A stretch of DNA of 64,000 nucleotides from Ruminococcus sp. (lineage in GTDB: Bacteria; Bacillota; Clostridia; Oscillospirales; Ruminococcaceae), in assembly GCF_017464355.1 (NCBI RefSeq), contig NZ_JAFUAG010000034.1, forward strand, positions 1 through 64,000, given 5' to 3'. The position numbers and the translations under genes are program-made. The notes below the pieces were generated by a model. It had not been told where the DNA came from. It searched no databases and worked only from the letters and a program-made list of their open reading frames with translations. The first letter of the stretch is position 1, and each line of letters opens with the position of its first letter. Of this stretch, positions 18,131 through 26,508 are shown piece by piece.

Positions 18131-18159
18131 TTGACTATCGGTCAGCATTGTGATATAAT
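18131..18159 (+). promoter_or_regulatory. Sigma-A promoter of the MATE gene
   Basis: TTGACT (18131-18136) and TATAAT (18154-18159) with a 17-bp spacer, 49 bp before the start codon. Confidence 0.8.
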
Positions 18160-18207
18160 TATAGCGCTGGATAACAGCAAAATTTTCTACACAAACAGGT
18201 GCTGCAT

Positions 18208-19578
18208 ATGTCTCAGAAAATATCCGACAAACGCATTTATACCCTCAGCGAGGAAAAGCCCGCCAAGGCTGTGGTGAAAATGGGCGTTCCCCTCATAGCA
18301 GGTATGTTCATAATGGTATTGTACAATTTAGTGGACACATATTTCATCGGCCTGACCAAAGATGACTACCAGCTGGCCGCTGTCAATCTGGCCTATCCTG
18401 TCATGATGGTCATGGTAGCCCTCTCGAACATGGTGGGCACAGGGGCTTCCTCCCTTATTGCCCGATGTTTAGGGGCAGATGACAAGGACAAAGCCGCCCG
18501 CACCCTGACCGCAGGCTTCACTCTTACGGTGCTGAACAGCCTTATCACTGCAGCGGCAGGGCTTCTGTTCCTGCACAGGATAGTTAAAGGTCTTGGTGCA
18601 GGGGACAACACCTTTGTTTACACCGAACAGTATGTCCGCATAATACTCATCGGCAGTATCTTCACCATGGGAAACTACTCTTTCGGGCAGTTTCTGCGCA
18701 GTGAAGGCTCAGTCAATCACTCCATAGTGGGCATGGTGGTGGGAACGATAGTCAACATGATCCTCGACCCCATTTTTATCTTCACTTTAGGTATGCAGAT
18801 AAGGGGCGCGGCGCTGGCTACCGTCATAGGCAACGCAGCGGGCATGGGTGCTTCACTGCTTTTCTACCTCAGCGGAAAGACCATGCTGCGGCCTTGCGGC
18901 AGATATCTTATCCCCTGCAGTGATGTGCTGGGTGAGATATACCGTGTGGGCTTGCCCGCTTCACTGGAAACGCTGCTGTCCTCGGCGGCCTATGTGGTCA
19001 ACAACAATCTGGCAGTAAACTACGGCGAGCTTACCGTGGCCGCCATGGGCGTGGCACAGAAGCTTTTGTCCCTGGGCAACTACATCTACCAGGGCTTTGC
19101 CGCAGGCACCCAGCCCCTCATGGGATACAATTACGGAGCCAAAAACTACCCCCGCATGAAAGCCATACTCCGCTGCGGAGTATGCATAGTCACCTGCACC
19201 GAGCTTGCGCTTATGCTGATATACGGCATATTTGCCCCGCAGCTCATCGGGCAGTTCACCGAATCAGCAAAGGTCATCGCCACAGGCGCCCGTGTGCTGC
19301 GCAGGCTGATGTTCATTCTGCCCTTTGTGGGTTCGGTCTCCATGTGCCGTATGTCCTTCCAGGCCATGGGCAAGCCTGTTTACGCATTCTTCATAACGCT
19401 GATGCGTCAGCTGTTTTTGTATATCCCCCTGCTGCTCATTCTGAACAGGCTGTTCGGCCTCAGCGGAATGCTCACCGCCCAGCCTGTAACAGAGGCCCTG
19501 ATGATGACAGCGTCTATCACGCTGCTGTACAGCTTCATCACCCGCGCCGAATTTGACAGCACCGTCCCCCAAAAATAA
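18208..19578 (+). CDS. MATE-family multidrug/cation antiporter
   Basis: This ~456-residue inner-membrane exporter has 12 predicted helices in two homologous halves. MGVPLIAGMFIMVLYNLVDT and the QAMGKP motif are typical of the Firmicutes MATE (NorM/DinF-like) group. Substrates are usually cationic drugs or metabolites driven by Na+ or H+; nothing in the neighbourhood identifies the substrate. ATG 18208 is favoured over GTG 18199 because AGGTG lies six bases before it. It has its own promoter and a terminator, so it is monocistronic. Confidence 0.9.
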   Translation: MSQKISDKRIYTLSEEKPAKAVVKMGVPLIAGMFIMVLYNLVDTYFIGLTKDDYQLAAVNLAYPVMMVMVALSNMVGTGASSLIARCLGADDKDKAARTLTAGFTLTVLNSLITAAAGLLFLHRIVKGLGAGDNTFVYTEQYVRIILIGSIFTMGNYSFGQFLRSEGSVNHSIVGMVVGTIVNMILDPIFIFTLGMQIRGAALATVIGNAAGMGASLLFYLSGKTMLRPCGRYLIPCSDVLGEIYRVGLPASLETLLSSAAYVVNNNLAVNYGELTVAAMGVAQKLLSLGNYIYQGFAAGTQPLMGYNYGAKNYPRMKAILRCGVCIVTCTELALMLIYGIFAPQLIGQFTESAKVIATGARVLRRLMFILPFVGSVSMCRMSFQAMGKPVYAFFITLMRQLFLYIPLLLILNRLFGLSGMLTAQPVTEALMMTASITLLYSFITRAEFDSTVPQK

Positions 19579-19585
19579 TAACAGC

Positions 19586-19623
19586 ACAGGACCATGTGAC
19601 ATTTTCACAGGTCCTGTTTTTTC
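19586..19623 (+). terminator. Terminator of the MATE gene
   Basis: ACAGGACC and GGTCCTGT form a perfect stem followed by six T residues. Confidence 0.85.
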
Positions 19624-19627
19624 TCGC

Positions 19628-19776
19628 AAAAAATCAGGCAGCCGAAGCTGCCTGATTTCAGGATACATCAAATTGAGATATTACCTTTTGAATGTAAGTT
19701 CTCACTTAAAGTAATTGACCGCATTCTCAGAGAAGTAGTACTGAGCCTCGTTCATCTTCTGGAGGATCTGGGTCTT
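19628..19776. repeat. 149-bp near-identical 3'-end repeat, copy A (with minus-strand terminator)
   Basis: This stretch matches 28285-28433 with about one difference by eye. It covers a terminator hairpin (AAATCAGGCAGC/GCTGCCTGATTT, 19631-19658, U-run on the minus strand), the spacer, and the last ~25 codons of the surface protein (ILQKMNEAQYYFSENAVNYF). It joins the ends of two paralogous genes. Confidence 0.85.
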
Positions 19777-20924
19777 CTCACTTGTAGAGGTATTCAGACT
19801 AGTGCTCTTGAAGTAGTCATAAACTGAATAGCTGCTAAGTACGGTGGTATAGCCTATCTGTACTCCGTAAGCGTCTTTCCTGTCTGTATAAGCTGCAGGG
19901 ATAGACTCGGATTCAACGTAGATATAGCCACTCTTGCTGTCAATACCTACCTTAGAATTGCCATTCCGGAGTTGTTTAATTGTCAATGCCTGTTTACTAT
20001 GGTGTATTCCATTACCTCATAATAGTTAGCGGGAGTTATGCGCTGCTCATAGTCAATGCCCTCGGTAAGGGTCTTGTCGTCGTCCTTCACTTCAACGGTA
20101 TACTTGGGAAGCTCACTGTCGTATTCCTTTGAAACAGGCGAGGCTGTCACGGTCATGTCCTCGGCATTTATATCCTTTGCGGAAATGCTGAGAGCCTTTT
20201 CAAGAGTATAGTCATTGCCGCCCACATTTACTTTGGAGGTCGCAGTATAGTACCACACGGGCAGCATGAACGCACCTGCGGTATCGGCGGTGTAGCTGTT
20301 GCTGTCCTTGTCCTTGATGATGACAGCTTCGGGCTCGCCAACTGCTATGCCGAAGACCTCATCTTCATCGATAAGCTTGCTTACGGCAGCCCCTGAATAT
20401 CCGTCTTTTGAAAAGACCGCGTCAGAAGCTGTTATCTCAGCCACTTTGGTTATGCCGCCTGCCTCTTAACCACAGCCTGCATTTACATAGGTCTTGTCAT
20501 CGCTCTGTTTTACTACCGTCCTGTGTTAATGGCTTACCACTACATCATTATCAGGCATGGGGAATTCATACTTGTATGAACCGTCACCCTGAGATGTTTC
20601 CATACTGTTCTGCAATTTTTCAGAGCCTACTTTCAAAGAGAGCCTTCCCTCTGACAATATGGCCACATCAAGCCCTGGGGCAACATCAATGCTGTCAGCA
20701 ACATCAACGGAAGCATTGTCTACCTTGATCTCGGTGACAAGACCGCCTGCTACACCAAGCTCAAGTTTTCTGACCTGAGTTTCCGAAGTACCCTCAGCAT
20801 TAGCTGTTACAGCAGCGGAAGCAAACTCGGCTATGGGCTGTACGGGCACAGTACCGCTGACGACCAGCACCGCACAAAGTCATGCGACTACCCTTTTAAG
20901 ATCATTTGAAAGAGCACGAGCCAT
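19702..20924 (-). pseudogene. Decayed paralogue of the giant MBG-type surface protein
   Basis: From ATG 20924 one frame runs through the signal peptide (MARALSNDLKRVVA, then CAVLVVSGTVPVQPI). It is cut by in-frame TGA 20880-20882, TAA 20526-20528 and TAA 20466-20468. An Ig/MBG-like segment follows (ITASDAVFSKDGYSGA), then a frameshift near 19985 into the conserved C-terminal domain (GYIYVESESIPAAY, then SENAVNYF). The intact paralogue at 28359-35276 has 2,305 residues, so about 1,900 internal residues are missing. Its upstream leader ORF and 3' terminator are both conserved. The three nonsense codons share one frame, which looks like genuine decay. Confidence 0.85.
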
Positions 20925-21007
20925 TACATAACAGCTAACCTTTCTAAACCATACGCAACGTTTGCAGTGCAAGGCACAGCTACATTCGATAAGATAATAC
21001 TTTTCAT
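20924..21007 (-). CDS. 27-residue leader peptide overlapping the pseudogene start
   Basis: A small ORF starts at ATG 21007 with GGAGG eight bases upstream. It ends in TAA that overlaps the next ATG (TAATG). It shares MxSxILSNVA, then ANVAYGLER, with the identically sized ORF at 35276-35359. Same length, same overlap and conserved sequence argue for translation and translational coupling. Its function is unknown. Confidence 0.65.
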   Translation of the reverse strand: MKSIILSNVAVPCTANVAYGLERLAVM

Positions 21008-21138
21008 ACCGATTTCCTCCATCATTCAGTTTTTATAGATATTATGACAGCAAACAAAATTTTCTTTTTACACATCTGCCCGCTGATACGGTGATGCTTT
21101 CAGCTTTCAGCAAAGTGCCGGAAGACCATGCGGTTTAC

Positions 21139-21178
21139 AATAAAACGCTCTGCGGGCGCGGTCAGCCCACAAAGCGTT
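21139..21178 (-). terminator. Terminator or attenuator hairpin after the 34-codon ORF
   Basis: AACGCTTTGTGGGC and GCCCGCAGAGCGTT pair with small mismatches and a short UUUUAUU follows. The stop codon of the 34-codon ORF lies in the loop, so translation could influence folding. Confidence 0.55.
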
Positions 21179-21266
21179 CTGCAAACATATTTATACCCAG
21201 GGGATAAGAACACATAGTATGTCCATGCTGTTCATACCCAACATCAGAAAGATAATACTTCAGCAT
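21162..21266 (-). CDS. 34-residue small ORF in the leader of the decayed paralogue
   Basis: ATG 21266 is preceded by GGGAGG at seven bases and a perfect promoter 60 bp upstream. The product begins MLKYYLSDVGYEQHG and ends FAERFVG. It has no recognised family, signal peptide or double-glycine motif. The tight promoter-ORF-hairpin arrangement supports expression, either as a peptide or as a regulatory RNA. Confidence 0.45.
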   Translation of the reverse strand: MLKYYLSDVGYEQHGHTMCSYPLGINMFAERFVG

Positions 21267-21325
21267 AGCAATGCCTCCCCTGCATCGTACTTCTTCCACA
21301 ACATATATTGCCCCATTTATTTAGA

Positions 21326-21354
21326 ATTATATCACTTTCAGGCTCAGTTGTCAA
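21326..21354 (-). promoter_or_regulatory. Sigma-A promoter of the small ORF/decayed surface gene
   Basis: TTGACA (21349-21354) and TATAAT (21326-21331) are perfect, with a 17-bp spacer. Confidence 0.8.
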
Positions 21355-21429
21355 ACCTTACAAAGGATGTACAGCGGCGCCGCGGGGCATTTTTTTCGGC
21401 AGCCGCTGACAATTATTTCATCAAAAAGC

Positions 21430-23175
21430 TCAGCCTTCCAGCTGTTTTACCGCCCAGTCAAGCTCGTAGTCTTCCTTGTCTCTGAACAGCTTCATAGCTG
21501 CATCGCGGTCAAGGGGTATGCGCTTTTCAACGGGGTCTCTGCTGATACGGTCGGCCTTGATATCGATGTTCACCTCGTTCTTTTCATTCAGCACCAGGCC
21601 AGTGGGATAATGAACGACTATATCGCCGCCGCTGAGAACTACCATGCCGCCCACTTCCTGGTTGCAGCCGGCGGGGTCGGTGATACCTGCCAGGGTCACA
21701 TTAGGCAGCTTGCCCAGGGCTTCTGCCAGGCTGTCGCCTGCACTGCCGCAGTTGAAGTTCGTCAAAGCAATTACTTTAAGATCCTTGAACTCGCCGTCGC
21801 CCTTAATGCCGTGGTCGGAAAGGGGCTTGTATTCCTTGCCGCTGCGTATGCCGATGTTAAGGCCGAACATGGGTTCATCTGTCAGCAAGTCTACCAGTGC
21901 AAAGCCTACCTCATCATTGCCGCCCATATTGTTTCTCAGGTCGATGACCAGATACTCCATGCCATCGTCCTTAAGGCCGCGCAGTTTTTTGCGGAACATC
22001 TCCCTCGCCCACTTGTGGTCGCCGTTCAGGTAGCCTGCAATATCGTGGATATTGCTTTCAGTTCCCTCAGCCAGCACCTGTATATAGCCGCACTTCTTAT
22101 CCAGCATTTTTGTGCTGAAATTGAGCTTCTCTATATCCTCGTTTTCATCTATAAAGGTGATCCCGCTGAAAGCATCAAGGGTATCCTTGAAAGCATGGTG
22201 TTCTTTCAGGTCCTCTGCCTTGTCTATCAGGTTGTAAATAGAAACTGTCTGCTCCTCGCCGTTGTCATCAAGGAAAGATACATCTACCATGATCCTGTCA
22301 GCACAGGCAAGCTTCATCACAGCCATTTTATCAAAGTTTGACTTGACAGGTATGCCCATATCCTCTACCTCTTCGGCTGCTTCAAGTATGGGTTTGCCAT
22401 CCCACTTGGTCATGACAGTGCCGTCCTTTATGCCCAGGTCGTTGGCCTCTTTGGCAGTGCATACAGCTATGACAGTATCATCGTCCAGCTTTACCATGCC
22501 GAAGCCGTAGTCACCGATAGTGACCGCACCCTTTTCGTCACTGGACTCAACTTCCACATGGCCGTCATGCAGTTCATTGCAGAAGCCTTCAACAGCCGAA
22601 GCGAACTTGGCTTTATCGCCTGTTTTATCTGCTTCCTCCACCAGCGGGAGATATTTCTTCTCCAGTTCCTTGAAGTCCGCTTCTTTCCAGTCCTTCAGCA
22701 CATAGGTCTTATCCATGGTGTCCACGAAAGCATGGTAGGACTCAACAAAGCTTTTGTCCGTATAATTGTACAAATGCGGTGAGGAAAGCGTGAAATACGA
22801 CAGTGAAAGCACGCTCAGCAGACCTGTCAGGAAACATACGAAACCGAAGCCCCGTTGAACTTTTGCAAAGGGCACGGGTATCAGCGCGAAAACTGCCGCC
22901 GCGTAAAGGGGTGCGAACATCATAATAGCCTCCGCGGGCAGCCCCCTCAGGTACAGATAATAGTGCGCCCCAGCAGCAGCCGCAGGCAGCAGGCACAGAA
23001 GCCTCCATATGAGCATCTGCCTGCCGTAGCTGTCCCGCCACCTGTGGTGCAGTATGGCAAGTATGAGCATGAGCAGCAGTATGCCCCCCGCCCACAGCAT
23101 ATGTATTTTATTACCAGATAGGAAAATATGGCACAGAGAGCCCCATATAGTTTTAAAATGTATACCATCAAACAT
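21430..23175 (-). CDS. Membrane-anchored S41-family (C-terminal processing) peptidase
   Basis: This ~581-residue protein has three or four N-terminal membrane helices (about 15-135) and an extracytoplasmic peptidase region. A GIKDGTVMTKWDGKPI segment resembles the PDZ region. The S41 core has LVIDLRNNMGGN and the nucleophile loop FNCGSAGDSLAEALG with the catalytic Ser. The membrane-bound N-terminus is longer than in classic CtpA/B. The substrate is unknown; surface protein or cell-wall enzyme processing is plausible. ATG 23175 is preferred to ATG 23181 because AGGAGG is eight bases from the former and only two from the latter. The gene is probably monocistronic. Confidence 0.85.
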   Translation of the reverse strand: MFDGIHFKTIWGSLCHIFLSGNKIHMLWAGGILLLMLILAILHHRWRDSYGRQMLIWRLLCLLPAAAAGAHYYLYLRGLPAEAIMMFAPLYAAAVFALIPVPFAKVQRGFGFVCFLTGLLSVLSLSYFTLSSPHLYNYTDKSFVESYHAFVDTMDKTYVLKDWKEADFKELEKKYLPLVEEADKTGDKAKFASAVEGFCNELHDGHVEVESSDEKGAVTIGDYGFGMVKLDDDTVIAVCTAKEANDLGIKDGTVMTKWDGKPILEAAEEVEDMGIPVKSNFDKMAVMKLACADRIMVDVSFLDDNGEEQTVSIYNLIDKAEDLKEHHAFKDTLDAFSGITFIDENEDIEKLNFSTKMLDKKCGYIQVLAEGTESNIHDIAGYLNGDHKWAREMFRKKLRGLKDDGMEYLVIDLRNNMGGNDEVGFALVDLLTDEPMFGLNIGIRSGKEYKPLSDHGIKGDGEFKDLKVIALTNFNCGSAGDSLAEALGKLPNVTLAGITDPAGCNQEVGGMVVLSGGDIVVHYPTGLVLNEKNEVNIDIKADRISRDPVEKRIPLDRDAAMKLFRDKEDYELDWAVKQLEG

Positions 23176-23215
23176 GACCATGACCTCCTCGGCTGTTACT
23201 TAATAAATTATTAAT

Positions 23216-23244
23216 ATTATATCATATTTATAAACATATGTCAA
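23216..23244 (-). promoter_or_regulatory. Sigma-A promoter of the S41 peptidase gene
   Basis: TTGACA (23239-23244) and TATAAT (23216-23221) with a 17-bp spacer. Confidence 0.85.
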
Positions 23245-23365
23245 CATACGGCTGCAACTAAATTGTAATGTCATGCCCGAATATCAACCAATTCTGAGAA
23301 GTATGTTCTGCCTGCGGCTCAAAAAGGTCAGCAGCAAAAAAAATTATAATAATTGTGTGAATTAC

Positions 23366-23394
23366 TTGACAAAGCGTTTTATATGTGGTATAAT
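23366..23394 (+). promoter_or_regulatory. Sigma-A promoter of the RiPP precursor
   Basis: TTGACA (23366-23371) and TATAAT (23389-23394) are perfect, with a 17-bp spacer. The 5' leader is about 150 nt. Confidence 0.88.
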
Positions 23395-23548
23395 AACATT
23401 GTTTAAAAAGGGTCAATGTCAAACTTTGTGATCTCGCCGCAGTTCATGCGCCCGATGTATAATCGCGGAAATTAACAGGTTTGTATGTTTTCTCTTGAAA
23501 TTCCAACATTGTGTTGGTCAAAAAATTTATAAAAGGAGGAAAAGATCA

Positions 23549-23644
23549 ATGAAAGAAATTTACGAAGAGCTGAATATGGAAGTTATCGCTTTCACAGCTG
23601 AAGACGTTATCGAGGAGAGCTCAAACGAGACTGAGAGAACTTAA
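23549..23644 (+). CDS. Probable RiPP precursor peptide (31 residues)
   Basis: ATG 23549 follows AGGAGGA at eight bases. The product contains NMEVIAFTAEDVIEESS and ends NETERT. It is acidic, without Cys, and carries a hydrophobic-acidic patch (EVIAF, then EDVI) like the leader part of short clostridial precursors, followed by a Ser/Thr/Asn-rich tail. It has its own consensus promoter and a strong terminator, the normal way to over-express a substrate relative to its enzymes. PqqD, kinase-like, protease-like and ABC genes start 700 bp downstream. The core, the modification and the cleavage site are not known. The precursor assignment is inference from context and size. Confidence 0.7.
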   Translation: MKEIYEELNMEVIAFTAEDVIEESSNETERT

Positions 23645-23655
23645 TAGGTTTTTAC

Positions 23656-23684
23656 GCAGGCAGCTTAGGCTGCCTGTTTTTTTT
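23656..23684 (+). terminator. Terminator of the precursor gene
   Basis: CAGGCAGC-TTAG-GCTGCCTG followed by eight T residues, 12 bp after the precursor stop codon. Confidence 0.9.
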
Positions 23685-23799
23685 GAAAAATCTTTTCATA
23701 TGAGGAATATTATTACCCCTTTATCGCCAGTCATCGTCAAGTGCTGCTGTGAGATAGAACAACGGGCTCAGCATACGGAAAAGGAGAATTATGACCATG

Positions 23800-24171
23800 A
23801 TGAATAAGTACTTTGGTGAGTTATCATATTCTATGGGGTGGAAGACCAAGCGAGATATTAAATTGTTTGGGAATGATTACACGATTACAATTAAAATTCA
23901 AGCATATGAACCAACAGATTCCATACCGGAAGTTCAAGAACAGGCGTGTCGGGAATATACGGAGAATGAAAAGGAGTATCTCAAAAGCATTGAAAATATG
24001 ATGTTAGAATTTTGTGATTATGCTGAATCCCGTTTTTCTCCTCGTACACTTTTATTCAAGGTTAATGGAAAATGTGCATTGCTTTGCGATGATGCAGAAG
24101 ACCTTGATGACGGCATCGCTGTGGAGATCATTCCTGAGAAGAATGTTACTTATCAAAACTTATACCTTTGA
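23800..24171 (+). CDS. Hypothetical protein, possibly immunity-like (DUF6985/DUF2004 type)
   Basis: This ~123-residue soluble protein begins MNKYFGELSY, with an open frame from 23791. It has alternating beta strands (DIKLFGNDYTITIKIQAY) followed by a helix rich in Glu and Lys. The pattern recalls small domains found beside polymorphic toxins, but I cannot place it firmly. AAGGAG lies 4, 10 and 13 bases before three possible ATGs; the middle one (23797) is also possible. The codons are distinctly AT-rich compared with all neighbours (for example acgattacaattaaaattc), suggesting recent transfer. It lies between the precursor and the RiPP enzyme operon on the same strand, so it could be an immunity gene or a chance insertion. 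Confidence 0.5.
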   Translation: MNKYFGELSYSMGWKTKRDIKLFGNDYTITIKIQAYEPTDSIPEVQEQACREYTENEKEYLKSIENMMLEFCDYAESRFSPRTLLFKVNGKCALLCDDAEDLDDGIAVEIIPEKNVTYQNLYL

Positions 24172-24275
24172 AAGTGCTCAATCCGGATACCCATTCTTTT
24201 TCGTTTGCGTTCTTGACAAAGCCCGTCAATGCGCTGTTTGACGGAAGGAAAAGCGGATTTGTTCAAATAATTTCA

Positions 24276-24304
24276 TTGACTAAATCAGCAGTATATGATA
24301 TAAT
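24276..24304 (+). promoter_or_regulatory. Sigma-A promoter of the RiPP enzyme/export operon
   Basis: TTGACT (24276-24281) and TATAAT (24299-24304) with a 17-bp spacer, 39 bp before the pqqD-like start. Confidence 0.85.
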
Positions 24305-24343
24305 GTATATTATGTAAATTTTTGTTTATGAAAGGAAAAAAAC

Positions 24344-24607
24344 ATGAAACTGAAAAAAGACTTCATCGTACATGAAACTAACAAGGAGACCATGCTGGTC
24401 GCTACAGGAAAAGCCAATTTTTCAGGAATGGTCAAGGGAAACAAGATACTTGGCGAAATACTGACACTGCTGAAAAATGACACCACTGAGGCAGAGATAG
24501 TCAGCAAGATGCGTGCAAAGTTCGATGCACCCGAAGGCAAGATAGAGGCTGATGTACACAAGGTCATAACCGAACTGAAAAAGATCGGTGCCATTGAGGG
24601 CAAGTGA
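24344..24607 (+). CDS. PqqD-family peptide chaperone (RiPP recognition element)
   Basis: This 87-residue protein has the length and pattern of PqqD: FIVHETNKETMLVATG forming the first strands, then GNKILGEILTLLKN and EADVHKVITELKKIGAI helices. PqqD-like proteins bind leader peptides and present them to modifying enzymes. Its stop codon overlaps the ATG of the kinase-like gene (TGATG), so translation is coupled. AAAGGA precedes the start. It is the first gene of a five-gene operon that ends with an ABC exporter, and the strongest evidence that this locus processes a ribosomal peptide. Confidence 0.88.
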   Translation: MKLKKDFIVHETNKETMLVATGKANFSGMVKGNKILGEILTLLKNDTTEAEIVSKMRAKFDAPEGKIEADVHKVITELKKIGAIEGK

Positions 24608-25353
24608 TGACAGGGACTTATAAGATAGCAGGCAAGATCATCGGGATAAATTCTCTCTACGAAGACGTCCATGACTATTGCAAAGACTACCGCTGTGAGG
24701 GCACACCTGACTTTACTGTAACTATCACTGAGGAAGATATCAGGCAGGAACGTCTTAAGAGCCTTAGGCTGGCTGAACGTGAGGGCAGAGCGCCCTATAA
24801 GTCCCCTGACGGGTATATGGAGGAACTGGCAGTATACCGCAGGATAGCAGCTGAAATGTTGGAACATGACACTTTCCTGTTCCACGGTTCATGCGTGGCT
24901 GTTGACGGTGTGGGCTACCTGTTCACTGCAAAGTCAGGTACGGGAAAATCCACCCACACCCGTCTGTGGAGGGAGCTGCTGGGGGACAAAGCAGTAATGG
25001 TCAATGATGACAAGCCCCTTATCCATGTGGAGGACGGAAGCGTTACCATATACGGCACACCATATAACGGCAAGCATCATCTGGGGAGCAACATCGCAGT
25101 TCCGCTGAAAGCTGTCTGCCTGCTGGAAAGGGCTGAGCAGAACAGCATAGCCGAAGTTGACGCCTCAGTCATATACCCTAAGCTCGTACAGCAGACCTAT
25201 CGTCCCGATGACCCGCTGAAAATGGCGCAGACACTTGCTCTGCTGGATAAGATGACAGGTAATGTCAGGCTATACCGCCTGGGCTGCAATATGGACATAA
25301 GCGCAGCAAAGGTGTCTTATGAAGGTATGAGACAGGAGGGGGACCATGGGTAA
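24607..25353 (+). CDS. HPr-kinase-like protein of the RiPP cluster
   Basis: This ~248-residue protein resembles the C-terminal catalytic half of HPr Ser kinase. It has FHGSCVAVDG, the P-loop TAKSGTGKSTHT (about 108-118), VNDDKPLI and IYGTPYNGKHHLG. Related stand-alone kinases in lasso-peptide clusters (paeninodin type) phosphorylate a Ser of the precursor. The Ser/Thr-rich tail of the 31-residue peptide could be the target, but that is inference. The N-terminal ~85 residues are not HPr kinase-like. ATG 24607 is chosen over GTG 24604. It overlaps both neighbours. Confidence 0.82.
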   Translation: MTGTYKIAGKIIGINSLYEDVHDYCKDYRCEGTPDFTVTITEEDIRQERLKSLRLAEREGRAPYKSPDGYMEELAVYRRIAAEMLEHDTFLFHGSCVAVDGVGYLFTAKSGTGKSTHTRLWRELLGDKAVMVNDDKPLIHVEDGSVTIYGTPYNGKHHLGSNIAVPLKAVCLLERAEQNSIAEVDASVIYPKLVQQTYRPDDPLKMAQTLALLDKMTGNVRLYRLGCNMDISAAKVSYEGMRQEGDHG

Positions 25354-25783
25354 AGCACAGTTTGAGGAACTGGAGAAAAACGGTGTTTATCTGAGTGTGC
25401 CGCGAGGTATCAGTATGTGGCCGATGATAATAAACAAGGAAGGCATTGTGGAGATACACAAGCTGACCGAACCTGCAAAGCGCTATGACCTGGTAGTATA
25501 TGTCAGGGGCGAAGAACAGGGTGTGATACACAGGGTGGTATACGTTTTCAAAAACCACTATGCTATAATCGGCGACAACTGCTGGCGATTTGAATTTGTA
25601 AAGAAGAGCCAGGTAAAAGGCATAGTTACTAAATTCTACCGCAAGGGAAAATGGTATGATGTAGACAACAAATGGTACAAGCTTTACGTGCATATCTGGG
25701 TAGATCTGCTTTTTATCAAGCGGCCGCTTTTCTTCCTGCGGGAGAAATTCTTTAAGCTTATCGGGAAAAAGAGAAATGTGTGA
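25346..25783 (+). CDS. S26-like peptidase with Ser/His dyad
   Basis: This 145-residue protein has the compact signal-peptidase-like fold. GISMWPM holds the nucleophile Ser23. GVIHRVVYV puts a His where bacterial signal peptidase I has Lys, so the dyad is Ser-His, as in SipW and ER-type enzymes. IIGDNCWR matches the conserved GDN box. No N-terminal membrane anchor is visible; a weak hydrophobic patch lies near the C-terminus. Proteins of this type accompany PqqD and HPr-kinase-like genes in several Firmicutes peptide clusters, where leader removal has been suggested. The start has GGAGG upstream and overlaps the kinase gene by 8 bp. Confidence 0.78.
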   Translation: MGKAQFEELEKNGVYLSVPRGISMWPMIINKEGIVEIHKLTEPAKRYDLVVYVRGEEQGVIHRVVYVFKNHYAIIGDNCWRFEFVKKSQVKGIVTKFYRKGKWYDVDNKWYKLYVHIWVDLLFIKRPLFFLREKFFKLIGKKRNV

Positions 25784-26501
25784 CAGAGTTCTGCCTGAAA
25801 AATACCGCGTCATCTCGGGCAGCGGCCTGAAGATCATCGCGCTGACAACCATGATCATCGACCACACTGCTGCTTTTATACTGCGCGGAAACGACTTTGC
25901 GGTCAGGCCTGTATTCACCTTGGGTCCCTTATCGGTATCCATATATCTTCTTATGCGCATTACAGGCAGGATAGCTTTCCCGATATACTGTTTTCTTATA
26001 ACAGAAGGCTATGCGCATACCCATGATAAAAAGAAGTACGGCACAAATCTGCTGGTATTCGCATTGATCTCCGAGATACCCTGGGATCTTGTGCATACAG
26101 GCAGACTGTTCTACCAGAAGCAGAATGTTTTTTTCACGCTGTTCCTGGGTTTTCTGGCGATCTATATTTACGAACGCTTCAAGGAGGACAAAGGCAGGCT
26201 GGCTTTAAGTCTGCTGGGGCTGCTGGCAGCAGCATTCCTTATCAAGGCTGACTACGGCTGCCGCGGTGTGGGATTTATACTGTTTCTGTATATCATGCGT
26301 GAAAAGAATATACTGCAGGCGATCATAGGCAGCTGCTTTTTCGACAAAGTTTATGCTGTAATGGCATCTTTTGTCATTATAAATATGTACAGCGGACAGC
26401 GGGGCTTCATTCGCAGCAAGCCTGCAAAATACGCTTTTTACGCGGCCTATCCCCTGCACATACTGTTGCTTTATTTTTTGAAGACTAAATATTCAGGTTA
26501 A
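25776..26501 (+). CDS. TraX-family membrane protein
   Basis: This 241-residue polytopic protein has eight or so helices. The TraX-family motifs are present: TTMIIDHTAAFI, FLITEGYAHTHDKKKY, LISEIPWDLVHTGR and QNVFFTLFLG. TraX acetylates F-pilin N-termini; chromosomal Firmicutes members are often called acyltransferase-like and sit with varied genes. In this operon, N-acylation of the exported peptide or an envelope function is conceivable but unproven. It overlaps the S26 gene by 8 bp and ends 7 bp before the ABC gene. Confidence 0.85.
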   Translation: MCDRVLPEKYRVISGSGLKIIALTTMIIDHTAAFILRGNDFAVRPVFTLGPLSVSIYLLMRITGRIAFPIYCFLITEGYAHTHDKKKYGTNLLVFALISEIPWDLVHTGRLFYQKQNVFFTLFLGFLAIYIYERFKEDKGRLALSLLGLLAAAFLIKADYGCRGVGFILFLYIMREKNILQAIIGSCFFDKVYAVMASFVIINMYSGQRGFIRSKPAKYAFYAAYPLHILLLYFLKTKYSG

Positions 26502-26508
26502 TTATATT

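Larger units (their letters stand above)
21031..21429. other. Leader region with a self-contained small transcription unit
   Basis: Between the leader peptide and the S41 peptidase gene lie, on the minus strand, a promoter (21326-21354), a 34-codon ORF (21162-21266) and a terminator-like hairpin (21139-21178). These are listed separately. Nothing else is recognised. Confidence 0.5.
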
